In this document: positions 7,613 through 16,164 of the stretch, one piece after another
Position numbering within the stretch: position 1 is the first letter of the stretch
Layout of the letters: every line of letters starts with the position of its first letter
Assembly (NCBI GenBank): GCA_038123715.1
Contig: JAYPAN010000004.1
Span: forward strand, 1-64,000
Length of the DNA: 64,000 bases
From: JAYPAN01 sp038123715
GTDB lineage: Bacteria; Pseudomonadota; Alphaproteobacteria; RS24
Reading direction: 5' to 3'
Notes under the pieces: generated by a model
Seen by the model: only the letters and a program-made list of their open reading frames with translations
Database searches by the model: none
What the model was told of the DNA's origin: nothing
Made by a program: the position numbers and the translations under genes

Positions 7613-8686
7613 TTACGCGCTACGATTGCGGACGGCATCTTGCAACAAAGCGGCAAAGCGGTAAAAGCCATGCGCCATTTTGCTATAGGGCAATAAAAGG
7701 AAAAGCGTCAGAACCGCGCCGAGATGAAGTATCAACATTTCCGCGACAAGAAAGTCAACGAGACCCTGAACATATAAAAGCAAGCCGGTGGTGCTGACCA
7801 AAAAAAGCAGCAAGACGAAAGCGAAATCCCCACTCCGGTAAGGCGCCGCGTCCAGATGGTCGTCGGATTTGGTCTTTAGCCACATAAGACCCAATGTCCC
7901 CAAGGACAGGCATACCCCGCCGCTAATACCGAATAATTTAGGCAGTGAAAAAAGCGGATAGGGGGCAGGATAGTTGAGAAAATAGTGATAAATCGTGCCG
8001 GTTGACGTTGAAGCAAAGCACAAAAGAAAACCATACATGGTGAAATGATGCAAAATGCGCCGCGTATTGGAATAACGGTCTTTATCCTCATAATTGCAGC
8101 CGTCGCCATGACCGCCTGACAGGTTTTTCATGGTTGCGGCAGCCAGAATGGCGGCCCAAATATCGCCAGGGTGAACCCAGCCGCCGCCGACCTGTTTCCA
8201 ATAGCGACGCACTCCAACGGCCATAACACCAAGCGGCAATAAGAAAGCCGGCATGAAAATCGCAACCATGAGCGCATGGGAAATAACGGCATAAAAACCG
8301 ATGCCATTGCCCAAGCGACCAAATATTTGAGCCAGCGCAAAAATGGTTGCAATGCCGGCAATCATGGCCAGCGATATCGCCGTGCCCGAGCTTTGGAAGC
8401 GATGGGCAAAGCCGTTTGGGAAAGCATAATCAGTCCAGCTTTCCTGCCGTGCAATTGCCAAAATTTGCGGCAAATTCAGGTCAAACTCATGCGGCGCAGT
8501 AAATTGGCAGGCATAATAGCAGCCCCGGCAATTATGGCAGAGATTTGCCAAATGGGCGATTTCAGCCAAGCCGAAATCCTTGTGGCGCGTAATTTCGGGA
8601 AACACCGAACAATAACCTTCGCAATAGCGACACGCATTGCAAACGCTCAATTGACGTTGCGCCTCGGATTGTGTTTCAGCATGCAT
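7613..8686 (-). CDS. tcuB: Tricarballylate utilisation iron-sulfur/membrane protein TcuB
   Basis: 357 residues from the ATG at 8684-8686. This start was chosen because GGAGAGGAGG sits just before it, inside the end of tcuA, giving an 11-base overlap typical of translational coupling. Two ferredoxin-like Cys clusters, CNACRYCEGYC and CHNCRGCYYAC (each C-x2-C-x2-C-x3-C), near the N-terminus would hold two [4Fe-4S] clusters. About five to six membrane helices follow. In Salmonella, TcuB takes electrons from reduced TcuA flavin and passes them to the quinone pool. The role here is inferred from family and the tcuA neighbour. Confidence 0.9.
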   Translation of the reverse strand: MHAETQSEAQRQLSVCNACRYCEGYCSVFPEITRHKDFGLAEIAHLANLCHNCRGCYYACQFTAPHEFDLNLPQILAIARQESWTDYAFPNGFAHRFQSSGTAISLAMIAGIATIFALAQIFGRLGNGIGFYAVISHALMVAIFMPAFLLPLGVMAVGVRRYWKQVGGGWVHPGDIWAAILAAATMKNLSGGHGDGCNYEDKDRYSNTRRILHHFTMYGFLLCFASTSTGTIYHYFLNYPAPYPLFSLPKLFGISGGVCLSLGTLGLMWLKTKSDDHLDAAPYRSGDFAFVLLLFLVSTTGLLLYVQGLVDFLVAEMLILHLGAVLTLFLLLPYSKMAHGFYRFAALLQDAVRNRSA

Positions 8687-10055
8687 AATTTGCGGCCTCC
8701 TCTCCGGCGATGCGTCCGAAAACATTGCCAATGGTCATGCCAAAACCGGCCAGATACCCCTCACCCAATATAGAGCCGGCCATAATTTCGCCGGCGGCCC
8801 ACAGATTTTGCACAGCCCCCTCTTTGGACAGGACTTGCGCGCGCTCATTCACGCGCAACCCGAAATAGGTGAAGGTGATACCGGGTCTCAGCGCATAGGC
8901 AAAAAAGGGCGGTTCAATAATGCGGCGCGCCCAATTGGTCTTTGCCGGTGTGAGACCGGCGGTCGTCAAACCATCCAATTGCCCCGGCGCAAAACCGTCC
9001 TCCGGCCCGCAAGCGGCGTTATAAGCGTCAATCGTTTGGGTCAAAGCACCGGCGTCCAGCCCCAATTTCCCGGCCAGTTCTTCAATCGTATCGCCCTGCT
9101 CCGGGGGAAAAACCGATGGCATGAAAAGTCCCTGCGCGCGCCGGTCAATAATGGCGTAAGCGACTTGTTCGGGTTGCTCGGCCACCAAGCGCCCCCATAT
9201 GGCATAGCGTTTTGGCCAAACATCCTCGCCTTCATCATAAAAGCGTTCGGCATTTTGATTGACCACGACGGAATAGACGACGCAGTCAAGGCGCGTGACA
9301 ATACCGCCGTCGAAATGCGGTGCGCGCCCGTCAATGGCAACAGCGTGGCATTGCTTTTCGTCACCGACGGTTTGGACGTTTTGAGCTTGTAAATCGGCCA
9401 ATACGGCGCCGCGATTATAAGGTGTGCCGCGAATACGGAAATTGCGCGCTGCCTGCCCCCAGGCGCGTTCAAGCCATTCTATATTGGCCTGAAACCCGCC
9501 CGAAGCGGCAATTACGGCTTTGGGTGTCAGGCTGTGTCCCGCGTCTTGGGCGGTATAGTCCACACGGGTAACACATGCCTCATCAATTTCCAGATGCGTA
9601 ACATTCGCCTGATAAATGATTTTCACGCCCTTTGCCTGCGCCGTTCGATAGAGGGCATTGACCAGCGCCTTCCCGCCGCCGAGAAAAAAAGCATTTGTGC
9701 GCTCCAAGGATAATGTGCCGGACAGGGCTGATTGAAAGCGAACCCCATGCGCTTCCAGCCAAGGCACACATTCTGCCGAGCGCCCAATCGCGATACGCGC
9801 CAATTGCTCGTTCGTATTGCCTTTGGTGACCGCCAGCAAATCTTGCATATATTCTTCTTCGGAATAGCTGTCCTGCAGCACCGACAGCGGGCCGTCATGG
9901 CGGCATCGCAGATTGCGTGTGTGGCGGGAATTGCCGCCGCGCATCGCTTCGGGCGCGGATTCGAGAATGGTTACCTGTGCGCCTTTTTCAGCCGCAGTAA
10001 TCGCTGCGCTTAATGCAGCATTGCCCCCACCGATTACAACAATATCCGTTTGCAT
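8676..10055 (-). CDS. tcuA: FAD-dependent tricarballylate dehydrogenase TcuA
   Basis: 459 residues. The N-terminal Rossmann motif VVIGGGNAALSAA, an acidic residue closing the second strand (ILES) and the typical TcuA segment RGGNSRHTRNLR mark a fumarate-reductase/succinate-dehydrogenase-like flavoprotein. The C-terminal GEIMAGSILGEGYLAGFG is the usual FAD-binding end. TcuA oxidises tricarballylate to cis-aconitate, which enters the TCA cycle. It is transcribed ahead of tcuB and overlaps it. A good terminator (10126-10158) separates it from the TonB receptor gene upstream, so it probably has its own promoter in the ~70 bases before the ATG. Confidence 0.9.
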   Translation of the reverse strand: MQTDIVVIGGGNAALSAAITAAEKGAQVTILESAPEAMRGGNSRHTRNLRCRHDGPLSVLQDSYSEEEYMQDLLAVTKGNTNEQLARIAIGRSAECVPWLEAHGVRFQSALSGTLSLERTNAFFLGGGKALVNALYRTAQAKGVKIIYQANVTHLEIDEACVTRVDYTAQDAGHSLTPKAVIAASGGFQANIEWLERAWGQAARNFRIRGTPYNRGAVLADLQAQNVQTVGDEKQCHAVAIDGRAPHFDGGIVTRLDCVVYSVVVNQNAERFYDEGEDVWPKRYAIWGRLVAEQPEQVAYAIIDRRAQGLFMPSVFPPEQGDTIEELAGKLGLDAGALTQTIDAYNAACGPEDGFAPGQLDGLTTAGLTPAKTNWARRIIEPPFFAYALRPGITFTYFGLRVNERAQVLSKEGAVQNLWAAGEIMAGSILGEGYLAGFGMTIGNVFGRIAGEEAANYAC

Positions 10056-10125
10056 GTTTGAAAATGTGCCTTAACTGCATAACAAAGTTTTTGTTCAAAG
10101 AGCCAATATTGTTCGGTGGCTTTCG

Positions 10126-10158
10126 AAAAACGGGCCGGAACCAAAAGGCTCCGACCCG
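10126..10158 (-). terminator. Rho-independent terminator after the TonB-dependent receptor gene
   Basis: On the minus strand CGGGTCGGA, a 9-base loop region, TTCCGGCCCG and then TTTTT form a GC-rich stem with one G-U pair followed by a T-run, 26 bases after the receptor stop codon. Confidence 0.8.
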
Positions 10159-10183
10159 CAATTTTTAGCAGATGATGACAGAA

Positions 10184-12922
10184 TTAGAAATTCAGTTTCA
10201 CACCGGCATAGAATTGACGACCGCGCGGGTCATGCACTTCCGTGTCAAACAACGGACGTGATGCCAACTCCGGTGTGTCTTCGTCGAGCAGATTAACCGC
10301 ACCGACAAAGATTTCCGTCTCGCCATCCAGCATGTCCACTGCATAAGTGTAACGCAAATCCACCGTCGTCTGGGCATCGATATCACGATAGCTGGACGTG
10401 GTCGCAGCTTGGTCATCTTCATAGGCACCGATATGACGCACGGTCAGATTGGTGGTATGGCTGTCTTTAATCCAAGTCGCGCCAAGATTGATTTTTGTGT
10501 CCGGCGTGGAGCCGAAAGCATTGCCGTTATTGCGGCTGCCTTTCAACTGGCCATTGCCGTCCAGACCGGCAAACTCGGTTGATGTGAAATCAGTGATAAG
10601 TGTCACATTGGCATTGAATGACAAATCGCCATTATTGAACCAGTCCGCATCATAAACGGCGTTGATATCAATCCCTGACAGCGACGCATCGCCCCGATTC
10701 TCAAAGCCGGTAAACACGGCATTGAGCTGGCCGGCGGCATCACGCAGCACGGCAGGGCCATTCGGTGTCGCATTAACGATTGACTGAGCACTGCCACCCG
10801 GCAGGACGAGGTCTTCATACTCATAATTGAAATAGTCAAATGAGATATCCAGCGTGTCCAAGCGGCCAACCAGCCCAAGATTGTAATTGGTTGCTGATTG
10901 CGGTTCCAAATCGGGTGATCCTGAGGTGAAAACCGTCACATTGAAGGTGCCATCATTCGGGTTGTTCGGGTCGGTGACGCCAGCACTGCCAACCGCACCG
11001 GAAACCTGACGGATTGACGGTGCTTGGTAGGAAGTGCCATATGAGGCGCGTGCTGACCACGCATCGGTCACTTCATATTTCAAAGAAACTTTCGGGTCAA
11101 AAGTGTCGCCACCTTTGTCGCCATAATCTTCAAAACGCGCCGCGACTTGGGCTTCCAAACGCTCGCTGACCGGCAGCAAGGCCTCAGCAAAATAGGCCAC
11201 GGCCTCTTGTTTTGTTTGGGTAATAATGCCTTCGGTCTCGTTGCGACCATTATCGCCTGATTGGCGACGGCCATCCGGCGTGTAGTCAATTGTGACATCG
11301 CGCCTTTGCATACCGACCGCCACGGCAACATTGCCGCCACCCAACTGCATGTCGGTTTCACCACTCAAAATCAGTTCGATAACGTCCTGTTTCACGGAGC
11401 CGACTTCGTTAATGGTCGTCGAGAAGGACAACAAATCGGCATTTGTATTGCTCGCCGTTTCCGAAGAATCCTTTGGTGAGGCCAAAGTCGGGTTCACAAT
11501 CGCCGTGCCGAACGGGTTCCATGAGCCATCGGTAAGAGCAGCTTGGAAGTTATCCGTATCGAAATCGCGCGGCTGCTGACGTGTGTAGGAATTATCAGCC
11601 GTTTGATAGCTGGTTGACAAAATCCAATTGTCATTAAGGTCAATATCCAAACCGCCCATAAAGCGCAGATTTTGGAAAGTAGTTGTAATGTCATCAGCTT
11701 TTTCGCCATCAAAAGCTTTACCAAAAACGCGACCGCGATAAATGACCGGCACAGCATTATGGGTGTTGGTGTCCCAATTTGCCGGATTGACATAACTGAT
11801 ATTCTCCGCCCCATCCGCAACAAAGAAGTTGAACGGGTGGTCGGCAGGAACCAGAAAACCGCCATCGGTCGTTGTGCGACGCAGAACCGCGCCACCAATG
11901 CCGTCACGAATTTCATTCTGCGAGAAGCTCATCTCGCCGAAAAAGCTGATTCGGTCATTCACGTCATAGTCAATTTGCGAGAAGATTTGCAGACGCTCTT
12001 CTTCGGCAATGATGCGACGCTGGTCAATGAAATTATAGCGGCAAGACGTCCCGCGCAAAATACCACCGGCAGCGGCACAATCGGGGTCAGCCAAAGTGTT
12101 GCCGACGCGGACTGTATCGCCGTCGGCATTGGTGCCAGCGCGCTGAAACTTACCTGGCGCACCTGTGCCTGAGTTAAAAACGCCGCCGAAATTATATCCG
12201 GCATCTGTGGTGTTATTGGCGTCACGCGCTTTGATGAAATCAATATCGCCACGGAAATTGCCGTCTTGCGCGTATTGATTCACAAAGATTTGGAAATCGC
12301 CCTTGTCAAACTTGCTGCCCAAGGCCAAGCCGAATTGGCTGCTTGTATGGGTTGAGTCACGCATTTCAGCGGTCAGCTCAAAACCTTCGAAATTATCGCG
12401 CGTAATAATGTTGACCACACCGGCAACAGCTTCAGAACCATAATTGGCTGAAGCGCCGTCGGTCAGGACTTCAATACGCTCAATCATATTGACCGGGAAT
12501 TGGTTGACATCTGTGAACAATTGCCCCGTGTCATCGGTTACAGGTGACAGGCCTGCACGCCGCCCATTGAGCAGTGTCAGGGTTGAGCCAATGCCAAGAC
12601 CGCGCAAAGAGAATTGCGAGACGCCTTGCAGAGCATTTTGACGGTTAGATGTTTGCGAACCGGAATTGGATGTCAGGCCCTTGAATAGATCCTGCATTTT
12701 TACCGTGCCCGCTTTGGCCAAATCTTCGCTGCCGACCGTTTGAACGGGCGACGGTGATGAATAGTCCTTTTTAAGACGCAGGTTTGAACCGGTTACGACA
12801 ACCATGTCCACCGGCCCGTCAGCACTTGACTGAGCCATGGCCGAATTGACTCCAAGCGTTGTCATGCTTGTAGCCAATACGGCGAAGGCGGCAGCATATG
12901 CTGTGAAATGTGATTTAGGCAT
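10184..12922 (-). CDS. TonB-dependent outer-membrane receptor, probably for a tricarboxylate-type ligand
   Basis: 912 residues from the ATG at 12920-12922, chosen because GGGAGGAAAT precedes it and a signal peptide (MPKSHFTAYAAAFAVLATS to AMAQ) follows directly. The plug domain starts around VDMVVVTGSNLR. It continues through the LLNGRRAG and NYGSEAVAGVVNIIT signatures. The beta-barrel ends in the usual aromatic C-terminus (FYAGVKLNF). Such receptors import scarce or bulky ligands with energy from TonB. The ligand is unproven. Its position, divergent from the tct genes and next to tcuAB, suggests a tricarboxylate or a metal complex of one. Confidence 0.85.
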   Translation of the reverse strand: MPKSHFTAYAAAFAVLATSMTTLGVNSAMAQSSADGPVDMVVVTGSNLRLKKDYSSPSPVQTVGSEDLAKAGTVKMQDLFKGLTSNSGSQTSNRQNALQGVSQFSLRGLGIGSTLTLLNGRRAGLSPVTDDTGQLFTDVNQFPVNMIERIEVLTDGASANYGSEAVAGVVNIITRDNFEGFELTAEMRDSTHTSSQFGLALGSKFDKGDFQIFVNQYAQDGNFRGDIDFIKARDANNTTDAGYNFGGVFNSGTGAPGKFQRAGTNADGDTVRVGNTLADPDCAAAGGILRGTSCRYNFIDQRRIIAEEERLQIFSQIDYDVNDRISFFGEMSFSQNEIRDGIGGAVLRRTTTDGGFLVPADHPFNFFVADGAENISYVNPANWDTNTHNAVPVIYRGRVFGKAFDGEKADDITTTFQNLRFMGGLDIDLNDNWILSTSYQTADNSYTRQQPRDFDTDNFQAALTDGSWNPFGTAIVNPTLASPKDSSETASNTNADLLSFSTTINEVGSVKQDVIELILSGETDMQLGGGNVAVAVGMQRRDVTIDYTPDGRRQSGDNGRNETEGIITQTKQEAVAYFAEALLPVSERLEAQVAARFEDYGDKGGDTFDPKVSLKYEVTDAWSARASYGTSYQAPSIRQVSGAVGSAGVTDPNNPNDGTFNVTVFTSGSPDLEPQSATNYNLGLVGRLDTLDISFDYFNYEYEDLVLPGGSAQSIVNATPNGPAVLRDAAGQLNAVFTGFENRGDASLSGIDINAVYDADWFNNGDLSFNANVTLITDFTSTEFAGLDGNGQLKGSRNNGNAFGSTPDTKINLGATWIKDSHTTNLTVRHIGAYEDDQAATTSSYRDIDAQTTVDLRYTYAVDMLDGETEIFVGAVNLLDEDTPELASRPLFDTEVHDPRGRQFYAGVKLNF

Positions 12923-13257
12923 ATTTCCTCCCAATAGTAAAATTACCTTCAATTACAAAACCACCCCATATTGACGAAGCGCCCTATGAGCTGGCGATTC
13001 CCGGCGACCAATCCCTCAATCTGCCTTCGGCGCCTTGACAGACACTTGTGCAAAACCGGAATACCCCCCGATGACGATAGGAAATCCCCAACGTCGTAAG
13101 CAAAGGGTAAGCTGGCGAGACCATAGGCAAAATCCGACATCCCGCCTATGGGCGGAGCGAAAACAAGCGGCTTTCGGGTGCGTTGCATGGGTCAATTGTC
13201 GGATATCGGGAATTGAACAGCAAAAATATACTCAATCCCAATTGCTTGGGGGGAAAC
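12923..13257. promoter_or_regulatory. Divergent regulatory region between the TonB receptor and the tct genes
   Basis: 335 bases without a credible gene separate two divergent transcription units and must hold both promoters. A short inverted repeat, CCGCC-TATG-GGCGG, lies at about 13142-13155. I see no convincing -35/-10 pair in either direction. A binding site for the nearby LuxR-type regulator is expected here but cannot be pinned down by eye. Confidence 0.5.
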
Positions 13258-14631
13258 ATGTTCAGTATTTTTTCCGGACTTGGTATTCGTGCTGCGGTTT
13301 GTGCGGGCTTGATGCTGGCGGCCTTAACGTCAATGTCTCCGGCTCGCGCGCAGATGGATGAGGCGTGGCGTCCCCAAAAATCAACAACGCTGATTGTTCC
13401 CTCCAATCCCGGCGGCGGTTGGGATCAGACAGCGCGCTTCATGCAACGGGCAATTGAGGCAAATAAGCTGTCACCGACATCGGTGGAAGTGATAAATCGC
13501 GGCGGCGCCGGTGGAACAATCGGCTTGACCGAATTGGTCGAACGCCATGCCACCGACCCCTATAAATTGATGGTAAGCGGTTTTGGCATGACCGGCTCGG
13601 TTTTAATGCATTCCAGCAAGCATAATATCATGTCAACCACGCCGCTTGCGCGTCTGACGAGTGAATATCAGGCGATTGCGGTGCCAGCCAATTCGCCGTT
13701 CAACTCTCTCGATGACTTATTGACCGCCTTCAAAGCCAATCCGAAAGCGTTTAGTTGGGGGGGCGGCTCAGCTGGCGGTTCTGACCATATTTTTGCTTAT
13801 TTGCTGGCTGAGGCCTTGGATATTGAGGCAACCAAAGTCAATTATGTCGCCTTTACCGGCGGCGGTGAGGCTTCCGCCGCGCTTTTGGGCGGTCAGGTGG
13901 ATGCCGGTATTTCAGGCTTTGGCGAGTGGGGCGGCTTGGCCGATTCCGGTCGTATTCGATTGCTCGCTGTGTCCTCCGACCAACGCATGGCGGATGATGA
14001 CACACCGACTTTCCGCGAACTCGGCATTGATTTGCTGTTTGCAAATTGGCGCACCATTGTCGCCGCCCCCGGCATCACGCGCGCTCAGAAGGAATGGTAT
14101 GTTGACTTGTTGCGCCAGGCACGCGCCTCTGATGAATGGCAGGAAACGCTGAAGCGTAATAATTGGACGGATAGTTTTTTGACCGGCGAGGATTTCGATA
14201 ATTTCATTATCGCCGACAGCGCACGCACCGCCCGCATATTGCAGCGTGTCGGGATATCGGGCGATAAGGGGACAAGCTGGGCAGCGGTCGGGCCTTATTT
14301 ATTTCCCAATATCGCGATGGCGGGTCTGATTATTTTGGCCGCACTTATTTTCTGGGAAAGCCGTCGGCACGCAACCGCCGGTGCTGCGCCCGACATGTCA
14401 GAGGAAAAGCATCCCGACACAAAGGCTTTCGTGCAAACGGCGGCAATCATTTTCGCCTATATTTTGGGTTTGAAGTTTATCGGCTTCATCTTTGTCACAC
14501 CGCCGGTTATCGTAGCGCTTTCGTATCTGCTCGGCTCACGCGCCTATGGGCGCGACATTGCTGTCGGCTTGTCGGTTACCGCGCTTATCGTCGTCATATT
14601 TGAACATCTTTTAAATGTAGATGTTCCCTAA
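13258..14631 (+). CDS. Fusion of TctC-type solute-binding protein and TctB-type small membrane subunit
   Basis: 457 residues from the ATG at 13258, preceded by TTGGGGGGAAAC; longer upstream starts lack a ribosome site. A signal peptide ends near SPARAQ. Residues ~30-330 are a Bug/TctC solute-binding domain (LIVPSNPGGGWDQTARF, VINRGGAGGTIGL, SWGGGSAGGSDH). From ~340 on, four hydrophobic segments with the TctB pattern follow (YLFPNIAMAGLIILAALIFW; IIFAYILGLKFIGFIFV). In standard systems the binding protein is free and TctB is a separate ~150-residue protein. Here the receptor domain is tethered to the membrane subunit. The tctA gene starts 18 bases later. Confidence 0.88.
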   Translation: MFSIFSGLGIRAAVCAGLMLAALTSMSPARAQMDEAWRPQKSTTLIVPSNPGGGWDQTARFMQRAIEANKLSPTSVEVINRGGAGGTIGLTELVERHATDPYKLMVSGFGMTGSVLMHSSKHNIMSTTPLARLTSEYQAIAVPANSPFNSLDDLLTAFKANPKAFSWGGGSAGGSDHIFAYLLAEALDIEATKVNYVAFTGGGEASAALLGGQVDAGISGFGEWGGLADSGRIRLLAVSSDQRMADDDTPTFRELGIDLLFANWRTIVAAPGITRAQKEWYVDLLRQARASDEWQETLKRNNWTDSFLTGEDFDNFIIADSARTARILQRVGISGDKGTSWAAVGPYLFPNIAMAGLIILAALIFWESRRHATAGAAPDMSEEKHPDTKAFVQTAAIIFAYILGLKFIGFIFVTPPVIVALSYLLGSRAYGRDIAVGLSVTALIVVIFEHLLNVDVP

Positions 14632-14649
14632 TTTTGCAGGGCCTTAATT

Positions 14650-16164
14650 ATGTCAGAGTCACTTTTCACAAATCTTGCCAATGGATTTTCAGTCGCCGCG
14701 ACGCCGGAAAACCTGCTTTTTGGCGTTATTGGTGTGGTTCTTGGAACCGCAGTCGGTGTGCTGCCCGGTCTTGGCCCGGCGGTTGCCATCTCCCTGCTTT
14801 TGCCCCTAACTTTCGGTCTTGATCCGATTGCCGCCTTTATCATGTTTGGCGGTATTTATTACGGCGCGATGTTTGGCGGCGCGACGACTGCGATTTTGGT
14901 CAATACGCCGGGCTGTTCATCCTCTGCTGTCACCACTTTTGACGGGCATCCATTGGCCAAGCAGGGGCGGGCAGGAACGGCGCTCAGCACCGCCATTATC
15001 AGCTCTTTTGTCGGTGGGACATTTGCCACATTGGCGCTGATGTTGCTGGCGCCAAGTTTGGTTGAATTGTCGCTGCTTTTCGGGCCGCCTGAATATTTCG
15101 CCTTGATGCTTTTGGCGCTGGTATTAGTGTCCACCATTGGCGGCGCGTCGCTGTCAAAATCGGTCTTTGCCACTTTTCTCGGCTTTGCCATCTCGCTCAT
15201 TGGCATTGATATGCAAACCGGTGTGTCGCGCATGACTTTCGATATTCCGGAGCTTTACAGCGGCATAAATGTGGTGCTGGCCGGTATCGGCCTGTTTGCG
15301 GTCGGAGAGGTTTTGTGGGTTATGTCCGGCGGTGGCGCGGAGCCGGATGAAAATGCCGGCCTGCGCGGCAGTCTGTTTTTGACGCTCAGCGAATTAAAGA
15401 AATCGGCTATGGCTTGGTTGCGAGGCACGGTTCTGGGTTTCTTCGCGGGTATTTTGCCGGGATCAGGTGGCACTTTGGCGGGGTTCATGGCTTATGGTGT
15501 TGAGCAACGCTTTTCCAAAACGCCGGACAAGTTTGGCAGCGGCTTGGTGGAAGGCGTTGCCGCGCCCGAGTCAGCCAATAATGCGGCGGCGGGCGGCAGC
15601 ATGGTTCCGCTTCTGGCGCTTGGTATTCCGGGGTCTGCGACAACTGCGGTGATGCTGGTGGCGTTCCAGATTTACGGTTTGCAGCCCGGCCCGCTATTGT
15701 TTGAAAATAGCGGCGATTTGGTTTGGGGTTTGATTGCCAGCCTGTATATCGCCAATGTGCTTCTGGTTCTGTTCAATCTGCCACTTGTTGGTCTTTGGGC
15801 GCGTTTATTGACATTGCCGCAGGGGCTTCTTTATGGCTGCGTTCTCGTTTTTTCAAGCCTTGGCGCTTATTCGCTCAAAGGCAGTATTGGCGATGTTTTT
15901 ATTGTCTATGTTTTGGGGGTCATGGCTTTTTGTATGCGTCGGTTTGGTTTTCCTGTCGCCCCTGTGCTGCTCGGTATTGTTTTGGGGCCACTTATTGAGC
16001 AGGAATTCCGTCGCGCCATGTCGATTTCGGGTGGCGATATTATGATTTTTGCGACCCGCCCGATTGCCTTGACTTTATTTGCCCTGACCGCCCTGTCTTT
16101 GATTGTGCCATTGGCGCGAAAATCGCGCAATAAGACAGGTCTGGGTGCGCTGCAAGGCGACTAA
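14650..16164 (+). CDS. tctA: Large permease subunit TctA of a tripartite tricarboxylate transporter
   Basis: 504 residues with about twelve membrane segments. Family signatures include LLFGVIGVVLGTAVGVLPGLGPAVAIS, FGGIYYGAMFGGATTAILVNTPG and the repeat of the PG loop at FFAGILPGSGGTLA. TctA forms the cation-driven transport channel for citrate-like acids with TctB and TctC, here supplied by the fusion immediately upstream. Its 3' end meets the convergent regulator gene with a 4-base overlap at 16161-16164. Confidence 0.93.
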   Translation: MSESLFTNLANGFSVAATPENLLFGVIGVVLGTAVGVLPGLGPAVAISLLLPLTFGLDPIAAFIMFGGIYYGAMFGGATTAILVNTPGCSSSAVTTFDGHPLAKQGRAGTALSTAIISSFVGGTFATLALMLLAPSLVELSLLFGPPEYFALMLLALVLVSTIGGASLSKSVFATFLGFAISLIGIDMQTGVSRMTFDIPELYSGINVVLAGIGLFAVGEVLWVMSGGGAEPDENAGLRGSLFLTLSELKKSAMAWLRGTVLGFFAGILPGSGGTLAGFMAYGVEQRFSKTPDKFGSGLVEGVAAPESANNAAAGGSMVPLLALGIPGSATTAVMLVAFQIYGLQPGPLLFENSGDLVWGLIASLYIANVLLVLFNLPLVGLWARLLTLPQGLLYGCVLVFSSLGAYSLKGSIGDVFIVYVLGVMAFCMRRFGFPVAPVLLGIVLGPLIEQEFRRAMSISGGDIMIFATRPIALTLFALTALSLIVPLARKSRNKTGLGALQGD

